Below, piece by piece: positions 31,926-41,588 of a stretch of DNA of 64,000 bases; positions within the stretch are counted from its first letter, which is position 1, and each line of letters starts with the position of its first letter. Made by a program: the position numbers and the translations under genes. The stretch lies in assembly GCF_009707705.1 (NCBI RefSeq), contig NZ_WLYX01000001.1, positions 2,480,001 to 2,544,000 of the forward strand, read 5' to 3'. This DNA is from Paludibacterium denitrificans (GTDB taxonomy: Bacteria; Pseudomonadota; Gammaproteobacteria; Burkholderiales; Chromobacteriaceae). A model generated the notes under the pieces. The model worked only from the letters and a program-made list of their open reading frames with translations, ran no database searches and was not told the DNA's origin.

Positions 31926-34062
31926 GAGCGGAACTCCAGACGATCGACAGGGATGGCCACCGACACGGTGTAGGCCAGTTCACGCGAGACCGGGTCGGTG
32001 AGGTATACCGGAATCTCCGGCACGGCGATGGCCACTTCATGGGGGTATTCCGAGGCGGCATCGCCACTGGCTCCCGTGGTATAGCCGGTGGTGCTGGTGC
32101 TGTACTGGCTACGCCCCTCGAGGCAGGTGCCCAGATCCGCACTATCCGCTTGGGACTGGCTGGGCAATGCCTCCAGCTCCGGGCTTTTAGCGGGTCGCTA
32201 TCAACGGTACCAACACCGATCAGGCCCGAGATGGCCAGTTCGACGGCGGCCAGTGCGCTACCCGCCGTCAGGTCATAGGTTTCGGTCAGGCGGGCAATCT
32301 TGCCGCTGGCCAGCAGGTCGGGCCGGTCTACTGTGATCGCCCGCGAGGTGTCTAAAACCGGGTTAATCGGAAGCGTGAATTTAACGCGGGTTAAGCGGTG
32401 GGATTCCAGTATCTGGCGCCGGGCAATGGCGGCCAGTGTCTGGATGGCCAGATTGGCCTCCTCTCGGGTGGCATCGGCCAGACTGGTGAGGTCGACCGAG
32501 GTGGTGCCCACTTCCGGCAGCATGGTGGTCGAGTCTGTCCAGGCGGAGGCGTCGAACGCACTGCCTGAGCATCGATGCTGGCGGTCTGCCCCTGTTTCTT
32601 CATCTCGCCCAGCGCGGCAATGCTGTCCGGTGCCTTAACGGTGATCCGCCAGCGCTCGGTCAGGGTCTGCACCACCCGCTTGGCAATGGCGATCACCGCC
32701 GACTCGCAGCGCGGATCGTCTTCGGGCTTGCCGGTGTAGTCGTTACGGTACCAAAGCACGGCGGCGGCATCGCTCGGGACGGTTTCACCGTCATGCAGAT
32801 TGCCACTGCTGTCGATATAGCCGACATAGTGCTGGCCTTGTAGCGGTGGCGTGTAGAACTCGGAGAGCAGCTTCCAGCCGCTGGAATCCACGGCTGACTT
32901 GAACAGCGACTTCTCCGGCAGTTTGTACGGCTTGCCGTTGTTGCCTTGGGCAAAGGCGGCATAGCTCATGCCCATCGACCGGTATAGGTGCGGCGGTATT
33001 CGTGCAGGCGTGGATAGCGATATTGCAACGAGCAGTCGACGACACGCTCTTGCGCGGCCTGACCAATGATCGCCGTCCCTTTGCCATTCCGGGCAACTTG
33101 AAATGGCGTGCCCCACATCGTGCACTGGATAGTGCCGTAGGTGAGCGTGACGCACGGGGTATAGCGGCCATCGGCCGGGGTTTCGTTACCTTGGCCGACC
33201 AGTGGCCACCGGCGCTTACCGTGGCGGTCAGAGTCTGACCTCCTACCTTCACCGTTACGGTCATGCCGGGCGTGGCCACGCCGGTGAGCGTTGGCTGGGT
33301 GCTGGTGGTCAGGGTCTTGCCGTCCGACAGTTTGCAGATCGCCGTGGTACTGATGGCCTGTTCCGACTCGTTGTCATTGGTGACCGGGTTGATCACCGAC
33401 TTGTGGCTGCTGGGCTGAATCGACAGCGATTCATCGACGATATCGCCCGCATGCAGGGTCAGGCTGGACGCCAGCCCGGCCCATGGTGTCAGGCGCGGAT
33501 TGCCGTAGACATCCAGATCATAGGCAGCGGGAATGGTAGAGAGACGGTCCGTGGCGTACTGCAGGCTGTCGGCGTAACGGGCAAAAACATGTTGAGACCA
33601 GTAGCCGCCCAGCAATGCTTCCAGCTCGGCCCGGCTGGACAGAGCCAGCGACTCGCTGCGCCGGTCACGGGCATGCAGGGTGACAAAGTCACGATCCTGG
33701 CCAAACTCGGGCGTGTCCACGATGCCGGTAAAGCGTCGCTGCCAGCTGGCCAGCACGTTGGGGCGCATCTCGACCACCAGTGGCTTGCCGGTCAGGTCAG
33801 ACAGGCTTTGCCCGGTCAGCAGCAGCTTGACCGTGGCGATACGGGAGGCAGACTCCTCCGCTTCGATGACGACCGACCCGGTCAGCTGGTCGGTGATGTC
33901 CTGGTCAGCGAGTAGAACACGGATATCCCAGATCGTGGCGGCATCCGGCTGGGTATGCGCAACGGTGACCAGCAGAGGCAGGGAAACGGTTTCGCCGGTG
34001 ATGCTCTCTCCGCTTACCGTACCGAATGGCGTCTGGCCAAACGTGGTCAGGCCGAACATCAC
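31922..34062 (-). CDS. large tail tip / hub-like structural protein
   Basis: About 713 residues, read across frameshifts near 33185, 32540 and 32165. The N-terminus (FGLTTFGQTPFGTVSG) leads into a beta domain with TGIVDTPEFGQDRDFVTLHARD, similar in style to gpD/hub proteins that ring the tail tip. The middle has QPTLTGVATPGMTVTVKVGGQ. The C-terminus is VAIAVPEIPVYLTDPVSRELAYTVSVAIP. The four-frame patchwork looks like sequence error rather than decay because each segment is well conserved in composition. Confidence 0.55.
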
Positions 34063-34472
34063 TGAGGCACTCCACCACTACCGTCTCCGGTATACCCCGG
34101 GGGCAGGTCAAACCACGGCATCTCACCACCCAGCAAGGTGGATTGCAAAACGACGTACGATGCCTTTGTTTGGTAACACAGCAAAATAAGGGCGGTGGCC
34201 GTTGTGGTGTCATCAATAGTCGGGAGGGTGAATGACGTTCCATCCGGATTACAAAGCGGTGGGGATGACCCCATGACCGGCACCCATTCACCGCCACGGA
34301 TGAGATACGGTAAGCAAGCCGGTGCAGTGTTCACCGGGCGTTGCACGTCATACGAAAACAGCGGCATGTAGACCCGGCTTCCGGCCGGGATCGTCATGCT
34401 CACATCCGGCACAGCACCGGTGGCCATATCGGGCATATCGCCCCAATAGATCGAAGGGCCTGGGCTAAACAA
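34059..34472 (-). CDS. phage protein of unknown function
   Basis: Intact, 137 residues. Pro- and Thr-rich, beta-type sequence (SMTIPAGSRVYMPLFSYDVQRP). Tail tip region by position. ATGA overlap with the next gene. Confidence 0.5.
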   Translation of the reverse strand: MFSPGPSIYWGDMPDMATGAVPDVSMTIPAGSRVYMPLFSYDVQRPVNTAPACLPYLIRGGEWVPVMGSSPPLCNPDGTSFTLPTIDDTTTATALILLCYQTKASYVVLQSTLLGGEMPWFDLPPGYTGDGSGGVPQ

Positions 34473-34482
34473 GAAAAATGGC

Positions 34483-34722
34483 TTAGCGAATCATCGCTCC
34501 ATCCTCACCGATCCACTCAATGACGACTTCGGCACTGGTGCCGGATCTCGTCTTGAGCTGATTATCTAGCCCGATCCAGTCAGTCAGAACGGGACTGTTC
34601 ATGCCGTTTGGCGTCCAGTCCGCCGCCAGTGTAGTTTCCCATCCATCCATATAAATGGATCGCCCACTGATGGCGGGGATCATTGGGGTGTAGGCATCAT
34701 TCGGGAGTACAGTCGCCATCAT
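34483..34722 (-). CDS. small phage protein of unknown function
   Basis: Seventy-nine residues from the ATG pair at 34722 (MMATVLPNDAYTP), which overlaps the upstream stop as ATGA. It ends EVVIEWIGEDGAMIR. No motif is recognised. Confidence 0.5.
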   Translation of the reverse strand: MMATVLPNDAYTPMIPAISGRSIYMDGWETTLAADWTPNGMNSPVLTDWIGLDNQLKTRSGTSAEVVIEWIGEDGAMIR

Positions 34723-35141
34723 TCTTCCTCTATCGTTATGGTCCAGCCCCACGTAGCCGAGCGCGGGTCGGTGTCTTCCGTGATTTCCAGATAGCCGGTG
34801 AGCCGAGGCCAGTACACATACATGCCGTCGCGGATGACGCCGGGCACATCCGGGCGTTCAGAGACCGGAGTGCCAATGGGCACGGCGCGCGGGGCGACGC
34901 AGTCAATGGTGTGCACGATGCTCCGGTCCAGCCCGGCCAGCGGGAGCGGTGCCCAGCCGGTACCGGAGAGTTCGCTACGCATCTTTTTCCAGCGGGATTG
35001 CAGATGGCCACGGCCATTGCTCATGCGCGTCAGGGTGCGACCGCCAAGGGTCTCGTAACGCTGGGTGACTTTAACGGCGGCTTTAACCGGGATTAACACG
35101 CCGTCGATGCCGAATGTCAGGGCATAGTCGTGGACGTTCAT
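34719..35141 (-). CDS. phage tail protein
   Basis: Intact, 140 residues (MNVHDYALTFGIDGVLIPVKAAVKVTQRYE). Contains RMSNGRGHLQSRWKK and a beta C-terminus. Directly after the tape measure gene, the usual place of minor (distal) tail proteins in siphoviruses. Confidence 0.55.
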   Translation of the reverse strand: MNVHDYALTFGIDGVLIPVKAAVKVTQRYETLGGRTLTRMSNGRGHLQSRWKKMRSELSGTGWAPLPLAGLDRSIVHTIDCVAPRAVPIGTPVSERPDVPGVIRDGMYVYWPRLTGYLEITEDTDPRSATWGWTITIEEE

Positions 35142-35145
35142 GGTG

Positions 35146-38100
35146 TCAGCCCCTCTTCAGGTTCATGAGTTTGGCGGCGGCCACCAGCTGCTTCACCGCA
35201 TCCTCGCTGCCGGAGAGCGGGACCGGGTCGGACTGGCCGGGTAGATGGAGATTTACCGGTCGAAGTGAACCGGATGAATGTGCCGGTTGGATCGTTGGCA
35301 TGCTATCCAACGTATTACGGATTAGATCTGCAGGTTGTTTCAGGCGAGAGACAATGCCCCCTGATGCATAGCCACGCCAGCCCTGAAGAGCCTTCAAGCC
35401 ATAGCGGTTAACCCGGTCAAACAATGCCAAAGCCCCCGGCTCGCGGGTAACTTCCTGACGCATTACAAATTCGTCAGCGTGAACAATACCAGCGGGTTGA
35501 TATTTACCACCCGGACCCGTCCAGCCACCGGTATCAAAAGTCGATAGTGCGATTTTTACTAGATCATCGGTGGATGCCCCTGCCGCAGCCGCCTTAGTGA
35601 CCTGTGCTTGCAGACTGGTATCGGGTGCCGCCGCATTCTTCTGCTGCACACTAACCGTGACGACCTTATCTTGGATTGAATCGATCTGATCCTTGAGTTC
35701 TTGCACCTTCGTTTTGGCTTGTTCAACATCGGCATCTACCTTGATCTGGTTATCTGCCGCCATTAACTTTGCCAAGGTTTCTTCAACCGACTTAACGTTG
35801 GCATTGGCATCATTCAGCTGCTGCTTCAGCTTATCGATACCTTTGTTCTGTTCGGCCAGCTTGGCTTCCTGATCCGACTTCTGCTGCTCAGTGTCGGCAA
35901 TATCAGCCTTACTGGTCGAATTGGCCTGATCAATCGCTTTCTTGGCTAGTTCCTCCGCCTTTTTGTTGTCTTTAATGCTTTCCGCCAAGGACAAGGCATC
36001 TTCAGCAGCTTTTTTGGCTCCTTCATAGTCGCCCTTGTTACGAAGGGAGCTGGACTGACTAATTTTTTCGTCTGTTTGTTTTGCGATGTCCTTTTGCTGA
36101 TCATCTTCTGACATGCTCCGGCGTTGGATGACACGCAGCCTATCGGAATAGGACATGTTGCTAGTGACCATTGCCTCCTGTTTTTTCTTGAGGTCAGCAT
36201 TGATCTGTTTGATCTTATCAGCTGTTTGCTTGGCGGCTTCCTCCTGCTTGTGCAAGGCGTCTTTGACAACATCAACCTGTTTTTTTGCCGACTCGACCCA
36301 TGCCTTACCTTGCTCCATCTGCAAGCTAGTAGAGGTGGCCACATATGCTTGCTCAGCCGCTGTCAGCGTTTGCAGTGTGTGGATTTTGTACTTGATGCTT
36401 TCTTCATAGGCTTTGATATCCGCTTCTTGCTGTTTTTTCTTCTGCGCGGCCAACTTACTCGCTAAGTCTGCCTCTGCTACATTCAACTGCCCCTGCAGTT
36501 CATCCCGCTTGGCAAGCAAATCGTTGATCTGTTTCAGTTGAGTAATCGCGTCAGCATAAAGATGATTCATCCTGGCTGCGTTTATGGCCTCGGGTGAGTC
36601 CCACTGTCTTGCGCTTTCCTGCTCCATCCTTGCTTGCCAATAGGCTTTAGCCTGATCCAGTTTTTTGGCGTACTCTTCGCGCTCCTTGACCGATGCTTTA
36701 GACAGTTTTTCAGAACTCTGTACGACGGTGTTAGCGTAGTCTTTAGTCGTTGCTATTGTTTGATCCAGCGCGGCTTTACGTGCAGATACCGAATCTTGCA
36801 TATCCTGATTTTCACGCCATAGCCGATACAACTCGGTCAACTTGTTGCTGGTCCAAACCACCTCAGCCACAAATGCTGTCAATAACGGCACGGCCGCCAT
36901 GGCCGAAGCCCCAACAGTCCCCAGTCCTGCGCCAAGTTCTACCGCACTGACCGAACTGGAAACGGCCAGCGTAGGCAGTTTCGAAAGCACTCCGGCAAGG
37001 CCACCCACACCGAGAATATTGAGCAGTCCGGATACAGCTACACCGGCAGCAGTCATCCCAGCTAAAGCAAGGCCAGCATCCTTGATCGGCTCAGGCAGGG
37101 CATTAAAGGACCGCAACATATCCGTCAGAAAGTTAAGGAATGGCGTCGCTGAGTTCACCATGTCACCAAACTCAATCTTCAGCTCCGAGACGGCCCCTTT
37201 GAATTCCGTTCCACTATGCTTTGCCGTATCGGTTGCTTTGCCGTAAGCCTCCATCGCCACACCGCCAACATTCCCCATCTTGACGACTTCATTGGCGAGT
37301 TCCTGGTAGTGCTGTGACAAGGTTAATACCCCGCGCGCACCCTCCATATCCGGGACGATGGACTTGATAGCATCGATGCCAAGGTGCTTATCGGTAATTT
37401 GCTTAATCGTACCGGCCAGCCCATTCCAAGTGATTCCTAACTCACCAAGTTTGTCTTTGGCTTCTTTTGATGGTGCCGTGAGCTGGGTAATTGCCCCGTT
37501 AATTGAGGTAATGGCTGCCGGAGTCTGATAGGCCTTGTTGGTTAACACGGCAATGGCGGCCCCCAACTCACTCAGCGGTACTTTTGCACCGACTGCCGTT
37601 GGCAGGACCAAACCGATGGATTGCGCCAGTGCCGGGAATTCCGTTACACCGTCCTTGATCGTTTGAAACAGGATGTCGTAGATACCATTCAGATCTTCAG
37701 TACCCTTCCCATAGGCATTCATAATGCCGAGACCGACCCGAACACTGGTCCCCACATCCGTGAATCCGCCCTTGGCTGCAATTTGTGCTTGGTGCAGTAC
37801 CTTTAGTGAATCCGTTGGCCGAGTAAAATCCATTGATCCGAAGATATCGGCCAAGGCATACGCCGACTGAGTGGCATCGACCCCCATACTCTGCGCCAGA
37901 TCACGTACCCCTTTGGTTAGATTGGGAAGCTCTTTCGTCTGAGCGCCTTCCAACTGGGTATTCACCTTGGCCATGGCCTCTTCAAAATTGGCGGCATACT
38001 GCGAGGCTTCTTTGGTGATGTAGCCCGCAGTCAGTCCCGGTGCAACCTGAGTCCCGATCTGACGGAGCTGAGAGGCCACTGGGGGCAGACTGGTCGCTGA

Positions 38101-38730
38101 AACATTCGACATCTCTTGCTTCAGCAGGGCAATCTTTGACTTTGCCGACTCAGCGGCACGAGCCAGCTCTGCCGATGAAATTTCGCCTGACCGAGCCAAC
38201 CGTCCGTAGGCGGCCGCAACAAGATCAATCTCCCGCTGTATGTCTTTCTGGCTACGGATGTTGAGTACCTGTTCAGCCCGTGCAATACGGGCTGAGGCGA
38301 GCTGGCGAGCGCTATTAATGGACTGACTTTGTTCAACAGATTGCTGGGCAGCTTCCAGTACTTTGCTGTCAGCCGCATACGCCTGCAACTCCGCGCGAGA
38401 CTGTTTAAGAATTACCGCTTGCGTACCGAGTTGACCGGATAAGGATTTCACCACGGCCTCAGCCACACCTTGCAGTTTCTCCAGCGAAGTAATGGGCGAT
38501 GTGGCTTGGCTGGTCGCCTGTTGATAGGCCTCCAGTTCGTGTTTGGCTTCAGCTAGCTGATTGGCCAGGTTTTGGAAATCACGGTTTGCCGCTGAGAACA
38601 ACTCCAGCTTACTGGCCATCTCTGGCCAACGCTTGATCATGTCCTGATAGCGTGCCTCAGCCTCTTTCAGGCCAGATAGAAACCCCGCAGGGTTTAGCTG
38701 CAGGGCATAAGCCAGCGTTGTGTTACTCAT
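35146..38730 (-). CDS. tail tape measure protein
   Basis: Intact, 1194 residues, the longest gene. The N-terminal 280 residues are coiled-coil; residues 250-470 match the TP901-type tape measure core (DLAQSMGVDATQSAYALADIFGSM, GGFTDVGTSVRVGLGIMNAYGKGTEDL, TNKAYQTPAAITSINGAITQL). A hydrophobic cluster follows (GLALAGMTAAGVAVSGLLNILGVGGLAGVL). Long Lys/Gln/Ala coiled-coils fill 640-1040. It sets tail length and moves into the host envelope on injection. Confidence 0.88.
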   Translation of the reverse strand: MSNTTLAYALQLNPAGFLSGLKEAEARYQDMIKRWPEMASKLELFSAANRDFQNLANQLAEAKHELEAYQQATSQATSPITSLEKLQGVAEAVVKSLSGQLGTQAVILKQSRAELQAYAADSKVLEAAQQSVEQSQSINSARQLASARIARAEQVLNIRSQKDIQREIDLVAAAYGRLARSGEISSAELARAAESAKSKIALLKQEMSNVSATSLPPVASQLRQIGTQVAPGLTAGYITKEASQYAANFEEAMAKVNTQLEGAQTKELPNLTKGVRDLAQSMGVDATQSAYALADIFGSMDFTRPTDSLKVLHQAQIAAKGGFTDVGTSVRVGLGIMNAYGKGTEDLNGIYDILFQTIKDGVTEFPALAQSIGLVLPTAVGAKVPLSELGAAIAVLTNKAYQTPAAITSINGAITQLTAPSKEAKDKLGELGITWNGLAGTIKQITDKHLGIDAIKSIVPDMEGARGVLTLSQHYQELANEVVKMGNVGGVAMEAYGKATDTAKHSGTEFKGAVSELKIEFGDMVNSATPFLNFLTDMLRSFNALPEPIKDAGLALAGMTAAGVAVSGLLNILGVGGLAGVLSKLPTLAVSSSVSAVELGAGLGTVGASAMAAVPLLTAFVAEVVWTSNKLTELYRLWRENQDMQDSVSARKAALDQTIATTKDYANTVVQSSEKLSKASVKEREEYAKKLDQAKAYWQARMEQESARQWDSPEAINAARMNHLYADAITQLKQINDLLAKRDELQGQLNVAEADLASKLAAQKKKQQEADIKAYEESIKYKIHTLQTLTAAEQAYVATSTSLQMEQGKAWVESAKKQVDVVKDALHKQEEAAKQTADKIKQINADLKKKQEAMVTSNMSYSDRLRVIQRRSMSEDDQQKDIAKQTDEKISQSSSLRNKGDYEGAKKAAEDALSLAESIKDNKKAEELAKKAIDQANSTSKADIADTEQQKSDQEAKLAEQNKGIDKLKQQLNDANANVKSVEETLAKLMAADNQIKVDADVEQAKTKVQELKDQIDSIQDKVVTVSVQQKNAAAPDTSLQAQVTKAAAAGASTDDLVKIALSTFDTGGWTGPGGKYQPAGIVHADEFVMRQEVTREPGALALFDRVNRYGLKALQGWRGYASGGIVSRLKQPADLIRNTLDSMPTIQPAHSSGSLRPVNLHLPGQSDPVPLSGSEDAVKQLVAAAKLMNLKRG

Positions 38731-38995
38731 GATTTCTCTTGTTGATTGATGTCATCAATGGCGTCTAAAAAGAAACGCCAAGGGAACTGCTCAACATGCG
38801 TAAACCCGCGCTGCATAAGGCCACGCATGTTGCGTTCTAATCGACTGAGTTGTTCGGAGGGGTGATCAGCAACTTGGCCATGTCGGTCGTCATCTTCGCC
38901 TGATGTATCCGCCCCTTCATCCCGAAAAAAAGCGGATTCAACTCCCGCATGGTATCGACCACCTCGGTCAGTTCAGACTGAGTCAACAAGTCCAT
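38727..38995 (-). CDS. tail assembly chaperone with T-rich slippery site
   Basis: From ATG at 38995 the zero frame reads MDLLTQSELTEVVDTMRELNPLFF; a -1 shift at T-TTT-TTC (minus strand of 38924-38931) continues as RDEGADTSGEDDDRHGQ...LERNMRGLMQRGFTHVEQFPWRFFLDAIDDINQQEKS to 38727. The zero frame itself stays open to a TAG for about 35 more codons. Position just before the tape measure is where siphoviruses use -1 frameshifting in chaperone genes. A missing T in the run would give the same picture, and such errors abound here. Confidence 0.55.
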
Positions 38996-39231
38996 GCCTT
39001 AACCTCATCAAGATCCGTCATGGCTAGCACATCGGTTAATGTCGGTACAGGCAGCAGCCAATTATTCATTTCCATCCGGCTGCGTTCCTCTGCAGAGCAA
39101 TGTAAATCGGCATCTGATGGACCGTTATGCGCGGTGATCAGCAAAGCCCGTATTTCTCCTACCGTCAGCTCTTTCACCAAAACTCCAGAGCCAATTTGCA
39201 GGTTCTTTTGCACTCGCATGAAAAACTCCAA
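38983..39231 (-). CDS. tail assembly chaperone, first gene
   Basis: Eighty-two residues (MEFFMRVQKNLQIGSGVLVKELTVGEIRALLITAHNG). The phrase KELTVGEIRAL is typical of phage tail assembly chaperones placed between the major tail protein and the tape measure. It overlaps the start of the next gene by 13 bases in another frame. Confidence 0.6.
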   Translation of the reverse strand: MEFFMRVQKNLQIGSGVLVKELTVGEIRALLITAHNGPSDADLHCSAEERSRMEMNNWLLPVPTLTDVLAMTDLDEVKAWTC

Positions 39232-39270
39232 AGGCGATGCACAGCCATATGGCCATGCATCATGTAATGA

Positions 39271-40033
39271 TTACTTCATGAGGGTTTCACGTACCCACTG
39301 GGAGAGGCCGTCACCGGTCTGCAGCGGATCAGACAGCACTTCGAACTTCAGGCTTGGCACCACGGAAGTCCTTGCCCAGCAGGGCATACTTGTCGGCAAA
39401 GCCAAACTTGCCCCGGAAAATCTCCACGGCCACCTCTTTACGGTTGGCCTTGTTCACCCCATGGAAGATGAGCGAACGCTCTTGGCTGGAGAGCTTACCA
39501 ACCAGTTGACGATGTCGGCCTGCTTGGCCTTGTAGCTGACCTTGATCTTGGTGCCGTCAGCGATAGCGCCACTTTCCAGAACAAAGATGCTTAAGAGCGG
39601 TCGGCAGGTAGTCTTTACCGGCCACATAAGGGGTTGGATTCGCACCGGCTTCATCAGTCACAACAAAGTCACCGGCGCCGATTTTTTCCAGCGGGACCAG
39701 CACGCCCTTGTAGGCCGTCTGTACTTCATCAGAGATGGCCTCTTCCGCCCGCGTGGTGGCCACGCCCATGGTCATCTCAGCGATGATCTCCGGCTGGAAG
39801 GTCTTGATGTCCAGATCCAGCGTGACGGCTTTCACCGAGTACATCTTGTCGTAGTTGCCACGGCCGCTGTAGGCATCCGGCAGTTCCCGGGTTTCCTGCT
39901 CGATTGTCAGGTTGGCGGTATCGACCATGGCAAACGGCTTGTACTTGTTTTCGCCATAGGCCGACATCAGCATCTGGCCAGATACCGAATAGGTGTGCTT
40001 TTCAGTCGAGGTAAGAATCGGTGCGTAACTCAT
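39271..40033 (-). CDS. major tail protein
   Basis: About 253 residues. MSYAPILTSTEKHTYSVSGQMLMSAY, then AMVDTANLTIEQETRELPDAYSGRGNYDKMYSVKAVTLDLDI, matching major tail tube subunits of B3-like phages. GCTTAAGAGC at 39589-39598 replaces GCCGGC (LPTAGIFVLESGAIADGTKI); further indels near 39497 and 39345 complete the C-terminus (IFHGVNKANRKEVAVEIFRGKFGFADKY...RETLMK). Confidence 0.72.
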
Positions 40034-40218
40034 GCTTCATGCTCCGTAGTGGGGGTAACGGTTGCCTTGGTAAGCGTGGCTTGGCGATGTTGTGGCGGTA
40101 CAGCCAGGGCAGCGGTGCTCGAAGACACCACCAGCTCATGGCCAACCGGGTATTCGGTACCGGCGTTTTTGTGCACTTGTAGCAACTCAACGCGCTCGCG
40201 CTGGGACGATCCAGCCAT
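40030..40218 (-). CDS. small phage protein
   Basis: Sixty-two residues (MAGSSQRERVELLQVHKNAGTEYPVGHELVV), overlapping the major tail protein start. Position matches the small gene between the tail terminator and tail tube genes of Mu-like phages. Function unknown. Confidence 0.5.
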   Translation of the reverse strand: MAGSSQRERVELLQVHKNAGTEYPVGHELVVSSSTAALAVPPQHRQATLTKATVTPTTEHEA

Positions 40219-40230
40219 GTTTGCCTCCTT

Positions 40231-40650
40231 TCAGGCGTAAAAATCGGCGTTAAACATCAGCGGGAAATACCCCCAGTCACTGAGGTACATGGCAGCAGGA
40301 GGTGTTGCCGCTTGTAGCGGTTCATATCGCGCGGTGTCCGGCAACCAGTCCAACAGGGCATCGCGGACGTCCGCCAGCAGCTGGCCCGCCTTGGCAATCA
40401 TCTGATCCGGGCTACCCTGTACAGAGGCCACCACCATCCACTGCTGCACGATATGGTTCATGCCATCCATGCTCTGGCTACCGGATGGCAACAAATCCCG
40501 GACATAGATCACATACAACGAGGGAGAGATTTGTTCGCCACTGGTGACATCGCTCATCTCCCCGCGCAGGGCGATCTGGCGCACGTCACCGATTTGCTGT
40601 TTTAGCCGGGCCACGATGCTTGGCCCCAGTGCGAGGTGATTCGGGCGCAT
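40231..40650 (-). CDS. Mu gp37-like tail terminator / completion protein
   Basis: Intact, 139 residues from ATG at 40650 (MRPNHLALGPSIVARLKQQIGDVRQIA), ending MYLSDWGYFPLMFNADFYA. The order gp36-gp37-tail tube matches Mu-like phages. The start overlaps the gp36-like stop in TGATG. Confidence 0.62.
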   Translation of the reverse strand: MRPNHLALGPSIVARLKQQIGDVRQIALRGEMSDVTSGEQISPSLYVIYVRDLLPSGSQSMDGMNHIVQQWMVVASVQGSPDQMIAKAGQLLADVRDALLDWLPDTARYEPLQAATPPAAMYLSDWGYFPLMFNADFYA

Positions 40651-41081
40651 CAGTAGTCCTTCATGCTGTGGCGGGAGAACTTGCGCCGAGGTCCGGCCAT
40701 GACGACCTTGCCGGTTGAGCTGACCGGGGTTTCCGGCACCGGCAAGCCCAGAGAAACGACGCCATTGGCCACGTCCTTGAGCCACTTCACCCCATCGTCG
40801 TAACGCTTGGTCACTTCCTCGCCGGGCTGGCTGGCATAGAGGAAATAGCGCACCAGGTCAGCCGCCACCCGCTCCAGCGATCCCGGCACAAACGGCACCG
40901 GCAAGGTGTAGCGTTTACCCAGATAGGAGTTCACCAGCTCGGTGGCATCACTAATGGCGCGGGCCACCTTGCCCTGGTCAATTTCGCCGGTGTTGGTCGG
41001 GTCGGTCACACGCAGCAGGAACTCGCGGCCGAAGCGATCTTCGAGACCTTGTTGGGTGATGTAGGGAGTAGAAGTCGTCAT
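40650..41081 (-). CDS. DUF1320 / Mu gp36-like head-tail connector protein
   Basis: Intact, 143 residues from ATG at 41081 (MTTSTPYITQQGLEDRFGREFLL). DATELVNSYLGKRYTLPV is typical of the gp36 family. It opens a transcription unit with a start-codon hairpin (41080-41100) and the CCGAACCCC box (41120-41136) upstream. Confidence 0.72.
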   Translation of the reverse strand: MTTSTPYITQQGLEDRFGREFLLRVTDPTNTGEIDQGKVARAISDATELVNSYLGKRYTLPVPFVPGSLERVAADLVRYFLYASQPGEEVTKRYDDGVKWLKDVANGVVSLGLPVPETPVSSTGKVVMAGPRRKFSRHSMKDY

Positions 41082-41100
41082 GCCCGCATTGTGCGGGCAT
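41080..41100. promoter_or_regulatory. perfect hairpin overlapping the start codon of the gp36-like gene
   Basis: ATGCCCGCA / TGCGGGCAT with a 3-base loop; the start codon is in the stem. It could hide the start or protect the 5' end of the transcript. Confidence 0.5.
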
Positions 41101-41119
41101 GGGGGGAATGGCAAAGGCA

Positions 41120-41136
41120 GGAAGGGGTTCGGCAAA
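41120..41136 (-). promoter_or_regulatory. conserved phage box, copy 2
   Basis: Minus strand TTTGCCGAACCCCTTCC, 39 bases before the start at 41081, with a hairpin between. Confidence 0.5.
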
Positions 41137-41275
41137 GCTGTATATGCCAAGAGTATTGACACCTTTAGCCATGCGGTATCACTATTATTAAGTATGTGTA
41201 AATTTCAATAATACAATTTTATTGTTTCTGTTAATAAACTTACAGTGCAAATCATGCACAAGAGGGAGAACTGAC

Positions 41276-41536
41276 TTGAAATTTATTCTTGCTGTCTTAA
41301 TTGCTTTCACAGCGGCAGGATGTGCTACTCATAAAGAGACTTTTACATCCACTAATCCTAATGAACTTTTTATTGGCAAAAAGCCTGATGGCTATCCAAA
41401 AACCTATATAGAACCATATCCGGGATACCCTGGATTTTGTCTTGATGTAAAAGAAACACTAAGAGAAGATCATTTCAAAGGTCAGACAATTTGGCTTAAG
41501 GATAAATATCTAAGAAGTGTGGATTGCCCACAATAA
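41276..41536 (+). CDS. small lipoprotein, cargo gene
   Basis: About 86 residues from a TTG at 41276 (FILAVLIAFTAAGCATHKE), with GAGGGAG 9 bases upstream. The lipobox TAAGC predicts lipidation at Cys and export. The mature part is beta-type with two later cysteines. It is AT-rich, plus-strand and isolated in late phage genes, the profile of a moron. Phage lipoproteins of this size often block superinfection or alter the envelope; that role is inference. The usual phage orientation is resumed on both sides. Confidence 0.65.
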   Translation: MKFILAVLIAFTAAGCATHKETFTSTNPNELFIGKKPDGYPKTYIEPYPGYPGFCLDVKETLREDHFKGQTIWLKDKYLRSVDCPQ

Positions 41537-41588
41537 TATTCCTTAGCCATACATCCCCGTCCACCGGCGATGTATGGCGTTCTTTCCC

